In this document: positions 31,450 through 44,312 of the stretch, piece after piece
How the letters are laid out: every line of letters starts with the position of its first letter
Position numbering within the stretch: the stretch's first letter is position 1
Assembly: GCA_950106755.1 (NCBI GenBank)
Contig: OX467088.1
Location: 31,396,401 to 31,460,400, forward strand
Direction: 5' to 3'
DNA: 64,000 nucleotides
DNA from: Climacium dendroides
Lineage: Eukaryota > Streptophyta > Bryopsida > Hypnales > Climaciaceae
Notes under the pieces: generated by a model
Database searches by the model: none
Seen by the model: the letters and a program-made list of their open reading frames with translations, nothing else
Told to the model about the DNA's origin: nothing
Position numbers and translations under genes: made by a program

Positions 31450-34400
31450 TATCGCAACCTAACTTTTTGATTTTTTCTCTCTATCGTATTTTGAAACACG
31501 GAATCCGGAAAAAATATACCTGAATTGATACAGAAAGAAAGGAAAAGCTAAAAATTAAGACGACTATGAAAACAAACATTGAACAAACCGGAATATGGAG
31601 TGGAACGGATATTGGAAATGAATCCGGTCTAATTCCATCACTAGGGGAACGGATCCGGGATCTGTGCCCAAAAAATCGGAAAAAAGTAATGATTAGGTTT
31701 CTAGGGTACAAAAGAGACTGCTTTAGGGTTTGGACTATCATTTGCACTTAAAAGCGCTCGCGTACTTGCTACGATCTCAATTATTTCTGTCTGTGAGAGT
31801 GCAAGGGTGTGTTGTGAATTTTTGTATTTATAAGAGTGAAGGTGTTTGTGAATGTGTGAGCTTCTGTAAATCTGTTTTCTTTTGCGAGGGTGATTGAGTT
31901 TCCTTTACGCTGATTGTGGAGAGGAATTGGTTGCGTATCTTTGGGAGCGGCCGATTGAGGACGAGTGAGCGCCGTGAAAGTCTGTGTGAGGATTGGCATA
32001 GGAGATAACTCGGTTGAGACCGAGGAGTGAATTGTGAAAAAACGGGACGTGTAGCCAAGAGAGAAGTGAGGTAGTCATTTGGTGAGGAGACGGATGCTGT
32101 AGTTAAAGCGCACTAGGAATCAAAGACAAACAAGTGCAAACAAGATAGAAATCAGAGTGAGAAAGGTGGCACCTTTAGAGCCTAGTAACAAGCGGGAGAG
32201 AGCGGAGTTAATGGAAGACCTCTCCACCATGGGATGTATAGGTTTCTTTGGGAAACCCTAGGGCTTCCGAAGTGAAGCCATAATTAGGGAGCTCATAGAA
32301 GGAGCCCCTAACCAGTGTGATAACTCCCTTCGACCGGCTCCGCCCATGTGGACGTGGGAGATTTGGAGGAGAGTTTATGAATTCAAGGAAGGCGGTACAA
32401 CGCAGGCCAACTGGAAGGGAGACTTTGTGTGCGGGAAGTTCAGGGAGCGGCCAACCCCAAGGATGGGTTCGCCATTGAAGACTGTGTCAACACACGACAC
32501 CGGCGATTGCTCAAATTCCTAGTGTCCATCCTACATCCGGAAAAACCCACTTGGGTGACTTTCACATTCAGGAACGCCATTTTCGGAGCCTTGAGTGGGG
32601 AAAAGAAGATGGATTGGATGGGCTACATTCATACGTTGGTGAATGCCCTAGTTGCAAATGTGGAAAAGAGTAGGGCTATTCCGGTATGCCCCTACCTTTT
32701 CTACCTGTATAAAAACCAGAGTCTCCTGACTACAGAGGAGAACAAGGAGTGGAGAGCCCAAATGGCTCTCTGAACGTGCGGTGGATCGGATGAAGAATCC
32801 GAGACGGAACCGGATAGCTCGGAACTGGAAGATAAAGGTGAAAACCCTAAGAAGAGGGCTTGGTTAGAGGAAGAGGAGGAAGAAGAAGCTCCTCTCAACC
32901 GAAAGAGGATCAAGCGAACGTCTAGTTTAAGGGGCTCTCCTTCAGTGCCTCGTAAGGACAAAGAACCGGAACTAATGGAGCCGGTCGTCCCAAAGAAGCA
33001 GGAGCTAGTGGAGGTGGCCAAGCAAAGACCCACTCCAATGACTCAAATGACGGACCTAACGGGTCCGTATAACGACCTAATCCGGATTCTCAGTGCAGTG
33101 CAAGCGGATTGGGAGATCAAGACCACTACGCTTCTTGAAGTGGCGGACTTGGTGGGAAGTACTCCGACTAGTGCGCTACCAAAAGCAGTGGCGAACTATA
33201 TCAACAACCTTGACGAGGTTCGGGAATTGGAGGAAAAGATGCTGAAGTAGAACATTAACCAACGGGAGACGGATGAGTTGGTGATCCGGTTGCGAGGGGA
33301 GATCCAAGTCTTCCGGAAAGACTTGGAAATCAGTCGCGAGTAGGTGAAGATTGCAATGTCTCTGAAAGAGGAGACTAGGGCGGCAATCGATCGGATGACC
33401 ACAGTAGTAGGGGCATCTGATGATGTGATGGCGAAGACAAAGCTTTTCGATGAGGGAATGCATAAGGACCAAAAAACTTCTAGTACCCGGATTGCCCGCA
33501 TCTTAGCTGACTTCGCTGGAGAGATAGAGGAGACCATGAAGGAATTCCGGAAAGACGCGAAAGGGCTCGAGGAAAATATCCGGAAGTTCCAAAGTGAGCT
33601 GATTTCCCTATCCGGGATTTTGATCCCAGATGAGTTCAATATTGTGGAGATCCTGGATGGGATGTTTGAGACTCTAGTCTCAAAAAAGAAGGAGGGAGGA
33701 AGAACTTCCACTTCAGTGGCTCCGTGGGCAATGACAGGGACGACTTCCCCTGTAGAACCAGAACAAATTCCAGAAGGGAGAGACAAGATTAAGAACTTGA
33801 GTGAACTTTCACCTGTAGCTACTCTAGATAGTGGTGGACCCCCATAGGATGAGTAGATAGTTAGGAATTTAGAGATAGGGAATTTTGTTAGATCGAACCT
33901 TATCCCGGAAAGATAGGAAAAGTTCAGATCCGAAAATCTAGGCCGGATCAGTGCCAGATTTCCGAGGACACCTTTTTGTAAATTTCGTATATAATTTGAG
34001 TCTCAAGACTGAGACGAATAGTTCTTTTCTTGCATATGCTGTCTCCTTTGTATTTTCTATTGTTTTCCTTGTCTTCCCAAGGACTAGCCGGATGAGGGAG
34101 TGAGAGATTGAGTATAGATGAGCGAATTGTAAGAGGAGCTTCTCCCCTTCGTATCTTCTTGTGATTGCATGTGCATGTGGACAGGTTGTAAGCGTTGGGA
34201 GTGAGTCAAGACACCTTAGTAGATTTAGAGTTCATTATTCCGGGTGTGATAGTCAGTATTAGGCTAGGTAAAAAGAGAGAGGATTCTCAAACTGCACTAG
34301 AGATACCAAATGGGATATTTGGGTAAGCCTCCGATCACTTGAGAGATCTCGCCATTTGAAATAGTAAACAGAAGAACTCTAGATTACACTCGTACGGGCG

Positions 34401-35025
34401 GACACACTTGTAGCCACCTTAGTTTCGCACGGATCTGAGAAAACATTAAGGTCGTTGTAGTTGGTAAGGATCGTACGGGGGATTTTTGTGTGACCTGCAA
34501 ACTAGGATCATTCTTAGTTTGCTGTGAATGATCAAACCGGATCTTGTTAGAATAGGGAGATAGATTAGTTGAGTGAATCTTCCGTCACTATAAAGACTGG
34601 AAGGAGAGGAAGGCCTACCTCTCTGAGAACAAGTGGCAGACCCCTCTAAAGTGCCAACAAAGGTTAAGCGAAACCGGAACGGAAACCGTGAAGAATGAGG
34701 TCCTTGGACATAGTAATAAAGATCCAGTCGGGAGTGTGAGTTTCGATTGGGTTTTAGTTGGTTATGTGAATGGATTCTAATTCGGATCGGGTAGTAGCAT
34801 AGTCCGGATTAGTAGACGATAATAGAAAGGAATTGTCCTGTTTTGGGGGAAAAGGGTAAACGGGAAGAAAGAAGAGTACTTGAATTGAGAATTTCCTTCA
34901 AACTATCTAGTAACACGAAACACTTCACAAAGTCTGTTGGATTCGATCTTTAGAGTCACTTTGTTATGCTTTAAAGTAGTTTTTGTGAACATAATAGGGA
35001 ATTTCACTTACCCTGTGCTGCGACA
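31450..35025 (+). mobile_element. LTR family D copy D1
   Basis: It starts TATCGCAACCTAACTTTTTG (the first TG mutated to TA) and ends TTACCCTGTGCTGCGACA at 35025. Length is 3,576 bp. It contains a GTATTTATAAGAG promoter-like word near 31830, the ORF remnant 32090-33847 and a conserved non-coding part with AGGTCGTTGTAGT (34450). The left flank is gag-protease DNA; the right flank is the interior of copy D2, so the two flanks do not give a matching duplication. Confidence 0.7.
32090..33847 (+). pseudogene. LTR-D encoded ORF, start lost and several stops
   Basis: Function unknown. The start codon seen in D2 (MRRWMPQLKRTR) is GTG here. Module: KIEIRVRKVAPLEP, MGCIGFFGKP*GF (TAG for Trp), W.WEIWRRVYEFKE, DGFAIEDCVNTRHRRLLKFL, PEKPTWVTFTFRNAIFGALS, KKMDWMGYIHTLVNALVANV, CPYLFYLYKNQSLL. 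Then an acidic/basic linker, and a coiled-coil part (33045-33650) with QADWEIKTTTLLEVADLVGS. Breaks include TAG near 32262, TGA at 32771, TAG at 33248 and TAG at 33341 (D2 has Gln). The reading after 33344 is open to 33847. Confidence 0.6.
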
Positions 35026-37890
35026 TTGGCTCACCTTAGAACTTCCAGATGCTCTCCTCTAGCTCCTTAGCATCCTTCCAGAATTCCTTCATGGTGTCTT
35101 CTATCTTCTCGGCGAAGTCAGCTAGGATGTTGGCAATCCGGGTTCCAAAAAGCTTCTAGTCCTTTTGCACTCTCTCATCAAATAGCTTGGCCTTCACCAT
35201 CGCATCGCCAGATGCCCCCACCACTGCGGTCATCCACTCGATTGCAGCCCTGGTCTCTTCCTACAGAGATCTAGTAATCCTCACCTGCTCACGGCTGGCC
35301 TCCAGGTCCTTCCGGAAGACTTGAATCTCCCCTCGCAATCGGAGTACCAACTCATCTTTCTTACGCAGGTTGATGTTCTTCTTTAGCACCCTATCCTCCA
35401 ATTCTCGGATTTCATCTAGATTGCTGATATAGTTTACTACCGCTTTTGGCAGCGTGCTATTCACTATACCACCCACCAAGTCTGCCACTTCCCTTAGTGT
35501 GGTGTTCTTAACCTCCCAATCCGCTTTCACCGTACTTAGAATCCGGATCAGGGCATTGTACGGACTCGTCAAGTTTGTCAACTGGGTTACCAGAGCGGTC
35601 TTTGGCTTAATCGCCTCTACTGGCTCTTCTTTCCTTGGGACGACCGGTTCCACTCTACCCACCGGTTTTGGCCCCTTGTCTTTGTTGAGTACAAAAGTAG
35701 AACCCCTTAGATCAGGCATCCGCTTGATCCTCCTCCTGTTGAGGGGGACTTCCTCTTTCTTTTCTTCTTCTTCTTTCTTCCAGGCCCTTGTAGTTAAGAA
35801 TCTATAGGGAATTTGTGAAGAGTTTTAAAATTTTGGTTAAATACCTCGTTTTCTATAGTGATAGTGGTGTTACAATGTTAACAATAGGCTATTACCCGAG
35901 TAGGAAGATTTTCTATAGTTTTGGCCAATAGATGGATGGGATTCAAGGGGATTAGATGGATGAATTCTATTGTGTTGGCGGTTGAGGTGGTTGGCTATGG
36001 TGTTCAAATGAAGTTCCATGGGGAAAGTCAATTGTTCTCAGTTTGGAGAGGGAATCCAGAGCTCCTGCGTGGTGAGCCAACAGTATAGCGTTAGTTTTCG
36101 TGTTTGCTATTGTGAGGAGATCGGGTGAAGAGTGTAGCAATTTTATAGTCTGGGGTGTCGTTGTAGTATGTTGTGCTGGGTCAATTGATGTTATCGAAGC
36201 AAGATTGTGAGAGATGGAAAATAATTGTAAAAATTTGTAATGGAATGAAATGCTAATTTGAATGGAGTTTGGAGTTATTGTGTGATGGTTTGATTGAATT
36301 CAATTGGTAGTGTGTGCTGAATTCTATGTGGTTTGAATCAATTGATGCCAGCGTTGATGGGTGCTATGATAATATTCTATAATCTGAATTTTGTTATTGC
36401 TATGGAGCATGTGCTGAAATGGAAATGAATTGATTGTACCTGCTGTGTTTGGATTGAATATTAGATCTATAGATTCATTTTTTTTTTAAGAAATGGTTAT
36501 TAAGTGATTGAGAATTGATGTTGAATAGTGATTAATTTTAATTGTATTATCAATGGTGAATGAATTGAAACTATAAAAATGAGTGGATTCCATAGAGAAA
36601 ATAGTAAATGTAAGTTCTGTTGTAAGAATGATTATCCAAAGCAAATTTGCAATAGGCCTATAGTCGTTGTTAAACAACAATTGAAGCCAGAGTATAAAGG
36701 AGCAGATCATAATAAGCAAATATCAATTGAAGCTGATAAGATTAACATGGAAAATGAAGCTGCAACATTGGTAAAAGAAGAAAAGAGCAATCAATCGTGG
36801 AAAGCAAAAAAGAAATCAATAGAGACTATACCAGCCGGTTGGTGAGGTTGACAAAGAAGTGAGCAAATAAAGCTGAATTGATAGATTGACATACAATTGA
36901 TAAGTCTCCAACCTTGATTTTAATTATAATATGGTTTAGATCTATTGTTTGGGTCAATGTGAAATATTTCCCCCTTTCCTTCAATTGTGCACAACTTGGG
37001 TTAATAAATTGCCTTAGGAATTACCTATTGTAAACCATACCTCCCTGTGAACGAACTCGTAACTATAGGAATTTCTCAATAGTTAAATCTATAGTAAATT
37101 CCAATCTACAGTCTTCTTCTTCGGGTTTTCACCCTTGTCCTTTGGCTCTAGGCTATCTGGTTTGGTCTTGAATCCCTCCTCATTTGATCCACCGAACGTC
37201 CGGAGAGCCATTTGGGCTCTCCACTCCTTGTTCTCCTTTGTGGTCAAAAGACTCTGATTCTTGTATACGTGGAAAAGGTTGGGGCATACCGGAGTAGCCC
37301 TACTCTTTTCCACATTGGCGACTAGGGCATTCACTAGTGCATGAATGTAGCCCGCCCAGTCCATCTTCCTCTCCCGGCTCAAGGCTCCGAAAATGGCATT
37401 CCCGATCGTGGAAGTAACCCACGTGGGTTTATCCGGATGCAAGATCGGCACCAAGAATTCCAACAACCAGCGGTGTCGCGTGTTGACACAATCCTCGATG
37501 GTGAATCCGTCTTTGGGATTGGTTGCTCCTTTGAACTTCCCCCACACAAAATCTCCCTTATTTTGGCTGCGCTGTACTGCCTTCTTCAAACTCGTAAACC
37601 CCTTTCCAAATCTCCCATGTCCACATGGGCGGAACAAGTCGGAGACAGTTGTCAAATTGGTTAGGGGCTCGTTCTATGAGCTCCCTAACTATGGCTTCAC
37701 TCTGGAAGCCCCAGGGTTTCCCAAAAAAACCCGCGCACCCCATGGCGGAGAGATCCTCCATCAACTCCACTTTCTCCTGCTCATTGCGTGGCTCTAAAAG
37801 CGCCACTTTTCTTACTCTAATTTCTACCTTTGTCACACTTGCTTGTCCCTGAGTTCTAGTACGTTTTAGTTGCGGCATCCATCTCCTCAC
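35026..37890 (-). pseudogene. LTR-D encoded ORF (best-kept N-terminal half), interrupted
   Basis: It starts MRRWMPQLKRTRTQGQASVT at 37890. The N-terminal half has the family module with Trp intact (MGCAGFFGKPWGFQSEAIVR), a one-base shift near 37590, then DGFTIEDCVNTRHRWLLEFL, KPTWVTSTIGNAIFGALS, KMDWAGYIHALVNALVANV and CPNLFHVYKNQSLL to about 37095. After the insertion it resumes at 35807 with KKEEVPLNRRRIKR, then PYNALIRILSTVKADWEVKN and a coiled coil to about 35030 (ILADFAEKIEDTMKEF). The end is lost at the D1 junction. Confidence 0.6.
35795..37090. mobile_element. Unclassified 1.3-kb insertion in the LTR-D ORF
   Basis: AT-rich DNA unlike its surroundings separates the acidic linker of the D2 ORF into two parts. 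Its ends both carry CTATAG words (ATCTATAGGGAATTTG near 35803; AATCTATAGTAAATTCC near 37085), possibly short inverted ends. One small reading at 36579-36845 has KCKFCCKNDYPKQIC, which looks like a decayed zinc knuckle. Family unknown. Confidence 0.4.
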
Positions 37891-38030
37891 CTATTAGCTA
37901 CCTTACTTCTCTCCTGGCCGCACATCCTGTTTCCTCACAATCTCTTCTCGGTCTCAACCGAGTCACCAAGAGCGCCAATTCCTCACACAGATTCTCGCAG
38001 TGCTCACCCGATCTCAACCAGCCATACTTA

Positions 38031-39689
38031 AGGCCGGTTTATACTTGGGGCCGGATTGAGGGCTGGCCGAAACTCTTCAAGTTTGAACCAATAGGAGTGC
38101 TCACCTTCTCCAAATCCGGCCCAAGGCGTTTATACTTGGGGCCAGATGGAACTACAACTCATCCTACGTGTCACCTTAGGTGGCACGGTTTTGGCGCCAA
38201 ACCATCCGGCCCAAGAGGCAATTGGGCCGAGGTTTTTGGTGGCCCGAACTCCCATCTAGGGCCGGATTGGGGCCAAATTGGGCTCCTCCGTTGGATTGTA
38301 CAAATCTCCACCATCTACAAATGTGAAGTCTTTTGTTTTCTATTTTGGTATGTGCTTGTTAATTGTGAGCTCAAGAAACTTCCACTAATATGCATTGCTT
38401 AATTTTTATAGAGCTTGATCTGTTGCCAATATTTCAGTTTGACATTGGGAGTAGTGGGCTGAGAGCTCTAGAATGGAAGTGTACACAATTTATAATACAT
38501 TATATAAACTTGTTATAATATAATTTATATATTATATTACAACAGGTTTATATAATATATTATAATATAATATATACAATCTTGTTTGTTTGATAAGATG
38601 TTCTATAAAATTATTCTTAATTGAATATGAGATTTTTAAGCATATTTGATTCAATCATTTTTAACTGACTCAACATAAGATGTTTATTTTTTATTTGGAA
38701 TTTGGTACTTAATTTCTAAATGCCCAAGGTACCAAATTTTGGTATGAACAATACTTTGAAGTTTAATAAAACTTAACCAAGTTGCTATTCTTAGTAGTTT
38801 ATATAAATTTTAAAGTCTTTTTTAAGTCTAGTTTTAGCATCAAAAATCTAATTTTCAAAATCATTGATTATGATTTTTTTATTCAAGATTTTGTACAAGA
38901 ATGTCCATCACAAACTTGACTTTCACAGTGTTGAGGGCTTTTGGAAATGAGCCTCAAATACACTAAATCTTGGAGAAAAAACCACATTAAAGATTCATTT
39001 AAAAAATTATAAAGTAGATTTTGAAATGCATGTTAGGCCCTTTATCCTCATATTTTTTTAGTGACTTGATTTGTTTCATATTTTTTAGATCTTTGTATAA
39101 TTAGTTATGAATATTTTTAAGTTGAAAGGCAATGGTCATTAAAAGTGACCATGTTCTAAAATGTGCTAGTACATTCAATAAAGCAAAATTTACCTCTTTG
39201 TCATGATCACTCTTAGAGCATGGGTGTTTTTAGAACAAACTCCCTTATGTATTTACTTTTTTTAATTTTAAAAGAAAATCATCTAAGTGACTACAATAAA
39301 GTACCTATGTTTTGGCATTAAACATGTTGATTACAAATGCATATTCTATATAAGAAGAAAACCAAAACATTAAATTTTTATTTTATTTTTAAATAATAAA
39401 TAAATAAACTTTTTTATTTATTTTAGAAATGAAATATATAAAAAGAAAAAGAAAAAAGAAAAAAGAAATCTTTGTTTTTAATTTTTTTTTAAAGATAAAC
39501 ATGCATATTTATATATATTTTTTTAATTGAGAATTGAGAAAATCCAAAAGCACATGAATTGGAAATCCGGCCCTAGAATCCGGCCCAAGGGGTTTACATT
39601 AAGTAGGGCCGGATGGAAAAACTTGGGCCGGATTGAAGGCAAATCCAGCCGGCCTTCCATCCGGCCTTAGGCACAGTATAAATCCACCC
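38031..39689. mobile_element. PIF/Harbinger-like non-autonomous element, 1,659 bp
   Basis: TTA lies on both sides (38028-38030, 39690-39692). The ends are AGGCCGGTTTATACT and, reversed, GGGTGGATTTATACT. The 200 bp at each end are dense in GGCCGGATT words in opposite directions; the interior is very AT-rich with no coding region. A TTA duplication and short imperfect inverted ends fit a PIF/Harbinger-type MITE. Part of the interior is related to 20220-20480. Confidence 0.6.
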
Positions 39690-40685
39690 TTAGATACACA
39701 CAACCCATTCTTCTCTAATTTCTGATCAGCGTACTGGGAACAAACACACTCACACACACGCACAAAAACTCACAACTCTCAAAATTCACAAACACACTCA
39801 CAGAAGTGGTGCAAAACAGCTGAGAGCATGGTAAACAAGTTAGTGCTCTCAGATGCAAATGGGAGGTCCAAATCCTAAAGGAGTCTTTTTGTACACTTGA
39901 AAACCTAATCATTATTTTTTTCCGCTTTTCCGGGCGCAGATCCCGGATCCGTTCCTCTGGCTTTGGATCTAGACTGGATTCGTTTCCGATATCCATTATG
40001 TTCCATTTTCCGGTTTGATCATGGCTTGTTTCCATAGTTTTCCTAACTTTTAGCTTTTTCTTTCTTCTTGTACCAATCTGGGTATACCTTTTCCAGATTC
40101 CGTGTTTCAAAACACGATAGAGAGAAAAAATAAAAAAGTCGGGTTGCGACATTACCCCTTCCTCATCTATGAGCGTCCCCTCGAACATCAAATAGAGACT
40201 TCTTCGGAAGAAGCTGCTTCCGTGTACTTCTTCACCCTTGATCCATTCACACGAGTATCAAGCCAGTATCCTTGAAGATCTTCTAGTTGCAGAGATCCGT
40301 TCAGAAAGACTTCATTGACTCGATAAGGTCTCATCTACCGGGTGTGTAGTTTGCCCGGAAAGTCTTTATGTCAGTTGTCATAAAGTAGCACCAGTTCTGC
40401 CTTCCTGATTCTGTGATCAATCAGGATCTTCCGGTAATACTCTACCTTTCGCTTTGCTTGTACTTCCCTTATTCGTTTTAGGGCTGCTTTTCGGATCTCT
40501 TCTAATTCTTCAATCGCAATTAGTCTTGGATGAATATCCGGTCTTAATTCTCCGTTTCGTGCTACCAAGACTCGGAATGTTTCCACCTCTAACTCGATTC
40601 CGTGAACTACTTCTTGTCCAAAAACTAAGAAATATGGCATTTGTCCGGTTGTTGTTTTCTCCGTGGTGTTATACGCATGGACTAC

Positions 40686-43600
40686 TATCGCAGTACAAGG
40701 TGAATAAATTCCCTGTTATATACCCAAAAACTCCTTTAAAGTATAACTAAGTGACCCTAAAGATCAAACCCACGAGATCCTATGAAGTATTTAGTGTTAT
40801 TGAACGATTTAGACTAAGTTAGCACGCAAACCCAACTTCCGGTTCCAAGTCAATTATCGGAAGACATTATAATATTCGGAAAACTAAGAAATGGCTTTCT
40901 GCCACTATTCCGGTCCTACTAACTATCCGGTCTATATAATAATTACAACCCCGGGAGGCTATAATTTCCGATTCTGGTTACTCCTATAGACCGATCCACT
41001 TCAGCCTACTAACATTCTTCTTGATCCCATTCAATTTAATTTAGCCTCTGTTTTACCATCAGAGGGGGCGCCCTTTGGTTTTCAGAGTGGTAGGCCCACC
41101 ACTCCTTCAGTAACTTATAGTGGCTGAAGATTCACTTATCCTATTCTCTAATCTCCTACTTACTACGGATCCGGTTTAGTCCCTCACAACAATCTGGGTA
41201 TTAATCCGGATTGCAGGTCACACAAAGACTCCCCGTACAATCCTCTGATACTACAACGACCTTGGGCAACCTTTCCTATCCGTGCAAAGTTAGGTGGTTA
41301 CAAGTGAAACCCGTCCATTCCAACACTTTACTAGAATTATTTTGTTTACCAACGATGGCAGCAAGACCTCACAAGAGATCGGACACTCAACCGGATTTTC
41401 CACCCAGAAATTCTAGCGCAAGTAGAGAATCCCTCCCTATCCGCCTAGCATAACAACGGTTTTCTCACCCGGAATCTCAAACTCTAGACATGCTGAGGAG
41501 CTGAAGTGCACTCCCAACTCTTTCACTACATGCTCACATACACTGAAAATCGAAAAACAGAATGCACCAAGGGGAGGAAATGTCAATTCTAACTCCAACT
41601 CTTGTTCTCCTCTCTTCCAGTCATACAACAATCATATACACTCACATGACACACACCCACGATAGAAAAGCAAAAGGGAAAGACACAAGGGAATTTGCAA
41701 AAGAAGACTTTTTTTCTTCCCCTCCCTTTCTCAAGGCAGGTTTATATACAAAACTAGAAAAAGGCAAAAAGGCAAAAAGCATCATGGAATCTGGCCGCAT
41801 TTCCCGACTGAACTTCCGATCCTACCTACCTACTATTGGATAGAATCCAGTTTTGTTCTAACTTCTCTAATATGTACAAATTTTACTAATCTACAATCCT
41901 AACCCTAAGGTAGGACTCTTTGGCTCGGCTTCCATCCCCTTGAAGATTTCAGTCGAGTTCCGATTCCGTTCTCCCTCCATAGGTTTTGGAACTAGATCGC
42001 CTTGACCGGAATCGGGTGTGGATTCTAGATCGATGGCGGATTCTGGGGTGTTGGCCGATTTAGACGTTTGTGCAGTCATCTTGGACTTTGGAGTCTTATC
42101 CTTCCCCTCTTCAGCGGCTAATACATCCAGGAATGATTCCGGTAGCGAGAGCTCTAACAGATGGATCTCCTTAGAACACGTGGCTCCCATCAGTTTCCGT
42201 CTGCTTTCTTCAATCCGGTTCGCTGACATCCGTGCCTCCCTCACTGCCATCTCAACCCGCTCCGCATAATCCGTGAGAATCCTTACTATCCTAGCACCGG
42301 ATAGTTTCTCCTCCTTATGGACTTCGTCATCGAATAGCTTGGCCTTGATGGCGGCCATCCCGGATACTCCAAGCACGTCCTCCACCTGCTCCACTATCCT
42401 TCGTGTTTCCTCTGCTATCTCCCTCGTGGCGGCTGCCTCCTCCTTCAAGCCAAAGTTTTCCGCCTTCAAGGTATCCACCTCTGTCTGAAGTCGGACTACT
42501 TCTTCCTCCCGCCTTTGGTACTCAACCGGATCGGTGATACAGTCGGCTACCTTCGTTGGTAGCTAGCTGTCTGGCGGCACATCCACCAGTTTTCTGATCG
42601 CCTGCAAGGTCAGATACTTCACTTCCCAATCCGCCCGCACACCGAAGAGAATAGCAATCAAGTTATTGAATGGATCCCATGGATCCATTTCTTCTTCCAT
42701 AACAACTTTCCGTTTCTCATCCGGAGTTGACGGGCCATGACTTGAAGGTGTTCCTCGCCTATGGGGAGGAGTTGTTTTCTGTCGCTTGATTGGCGGCAGT
42801 AACTCTTCCTCCTCTTCTTCCGTTTCCGGATCTGAATCTGGAACTGATTCCGCTTCTTCGTCTTCTTCTGATTCTCCATATTTCAGGAGAGCTCCCTGAG
42901 CCTTCCACTCCTTCTCTTCCTCGTTTGTCAGGAGTTGGTGGTTATGGTACAAGTGATATAAGTACGCGCATATGGGGGTAGCTCTACTCTTTCCTACCCT
43001 CCCGATGAGTTGGGTTACCAAATCAAAAATGATCCGAACCCAATCCACGTTCCGGGTTCCGTTCAGAGAACCAAAAATGGTATTTCCTAGGGAGATTGTC
43101 ACCCTCGTCGGTTTCTCCGGATGGAGGATCGGAATCAGAAACCTCAAAAGATGGCGGTGTCGATCGTCTATGCAGTCGTCAATTGCGTATCCGTCTTTAG
43201 GGTTGGGAATGCCATGGAATTTACCCCGGATGAATTCATCCTTCTGGCCGGCCATTCCAAGACCCCGTACACAGAAATCGTACACTCCTCTCCAGACTTC
43301 CTCGGTCCAGAGGGACGGATTCCCTCTCAAGGTGTTATCGAATTCATTGGACAATTTGCCCAAGAGTTCCTTTACCATTCTCTCCTCCCGAAATCCCTAG
43401 GGTTTTTCAGTGAACCCCTGGCAACCCATAGAAGTTAAGTCTTCTATGAGTTGGGCCTTCCCTTGTTCGTCTGAGGGACTCACCGGAAATATCTTCCGAA
43501 GTTTCACCTCGATCGGAACGGATCTTGCCGACCCCACTCTCTTTCGACGTAGTAGCAACATGGAGTGCATTACCTCTCACACGGATTTCCTCACCAATTC

Positions 43601-44061
43601 TACCTCACCCGCTCCTAGCCGCACGTCCCGTTCCTTTTTTCTCTCTCCGATCTCAACTTGAAGTAAAACTCTACTGAGGCACTCTCTCGTTACACGAGGG
43701 TACCAAATGCTGTAAACAACATGAGGAGCGCCCAATCTCGCGAGGAAATGAAAGAGGTAAGACTAGCAAGTTTGGTCCTTAAATAGCCCCAGGACTCCGC
43801 CGTGGTCATAATGACCATTTCCGGTTTGGCGGCTTGACGTCCGGTCCAACCCTAATCCGGTTTCTAGATTGATTTCGGATGGATTTTTGATCCCGACTAA
43901 TTTGAAACTTTCGACTGGATTGAATCCGGTCTACCTGCTATTTTATTTTCCGTATATATATCCGGTTTTCCTACAACTGGCATTCCGATCCAATTCTTCT
44001 TAATTAGTTTCTGTTCTAATTTCTAGATAAACTGAACAAAACAAAAATTCATATTGCGACA
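40686..44061 (-). mobile_element. Solo LTR family B inserted in integrase, 5-bp TSD
   Basis: On minus it starts TGTCGCAATATGAATTTTTG at 44061 and ends CCTTGTACTGCGATA at 40686. Flanks are ACTAC (40681-40685) and ACTGC (44062-44066), a 5-bp duplication with one change. The integrase reading joins across it (KLPRQ to VVHAYN). Length is 3,376 bp with the full LTR-B ORF and downstream non-coding region, but no gag or pol. This is the cleanest proof that the unit moves through a retroviral-type integrase. Confidence 0.8.
41891..43561 (-). pseudogene. LTR-B encoded ORF in the solo LTR, near complete
   Basis: Starts MLLLRRKRVGSARSVPIEVK at 43561. Module: DLTSMGCQGFTEKP*GF (TAG for Trp), EERMVKELLGKLSNEFDNTL, W.EEVWRGVYDF, KDGYAIDDCIDDRHRHLLRF, HPEKPTRVTISLGNTIFGSL, NVDWVRIIFDLVTQLIGRVG, CAYLYHLYHNHQLL. 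An acidic run follows, then KRQKTTPPHRRGTP, NLIAILFGVRADWEVKYLTL, a TAG near 42563, and a coiled coil with EEVHKEEKLSGARIVRILTD-like text to 41891. Only two obvious TAG codons separate it from a full 550-codon frame. Its role is unknown. Confidence 0.65.
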
Positions 44062-44312
44062 ACTGCCGTGGTAGTTTTTGATTCCAATCAGTTTTGTTAG
44101 CGGAAACCATCTTGTTAAGAATCTTACCAATAATCCCATTCGCCCGCTCGGTTAATCCGTTCGTCTTTGGATTATAAGGAGTTGTCATCCGGTGCTTGAT
44201 AAGATACTTCGTTGTTAGGTCGATGATGACATCGTTCAGAAAATGGGTTCCTTGGTTGCTAATCAATTCAAGTGGGTGGCCGAATCTCATAGGGATTTCT
44301 TTAAAAAAAATT

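Larger units (their letters stand above)
35026..40151 (-). mobile_element. LTR family D copy D2: 3' LTR after minus-strand integrase, with two insertions
   Basis: On minus it starts TGTCGCAACCCGACTTTTTT at 40151, immediately after a purine tract (GAGGAAGGGGTAA) and the integrase remnant. It reads through leader and ORF until 35026, where D1 abuts it and its last third is missing. Two insertions enlarge it: a Harbinger-like element (38031-39689) and an unclassified 1.3-kb segment (about 35795-37090). Confidence 0.7.
40152..44312 (-). pseudogene. pol: Ty3/gypsy integrase remnant, split by solo LTR B
   Basis: Minus strand. 44312-44062 encodes MRFGHPLELISNQGTHFLND (the second catalytic Asp changed to Asn: SNQG against SDRG at 9600), then PKTNGLTERANG (catalytic Glu kept) to KTDWNQKLPRQ. 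The reading resumes at 40685 as VVHAYNTTEK, MPYFLVFGQEVVHGIELEVE, and ends around the C-terminal HTR-type block near 40330. The purine tract and LTR D2 follow. LTR A2 cuts the upstream part at 44313. The sequence is about 75% like the integrase at 9034-10080. Confidence 0.85.

Noticed and set aside
30160..31450. Nuclear code with TAG (and TAA) as glutamine, as in some ulvophyte algae
   Set aside because: TAG also replaces Trp, Lys and Arg codons, TGA stops occur as well, and frameshifts accompany them; CHG-site decay explains this better. Kept as a finding to test.
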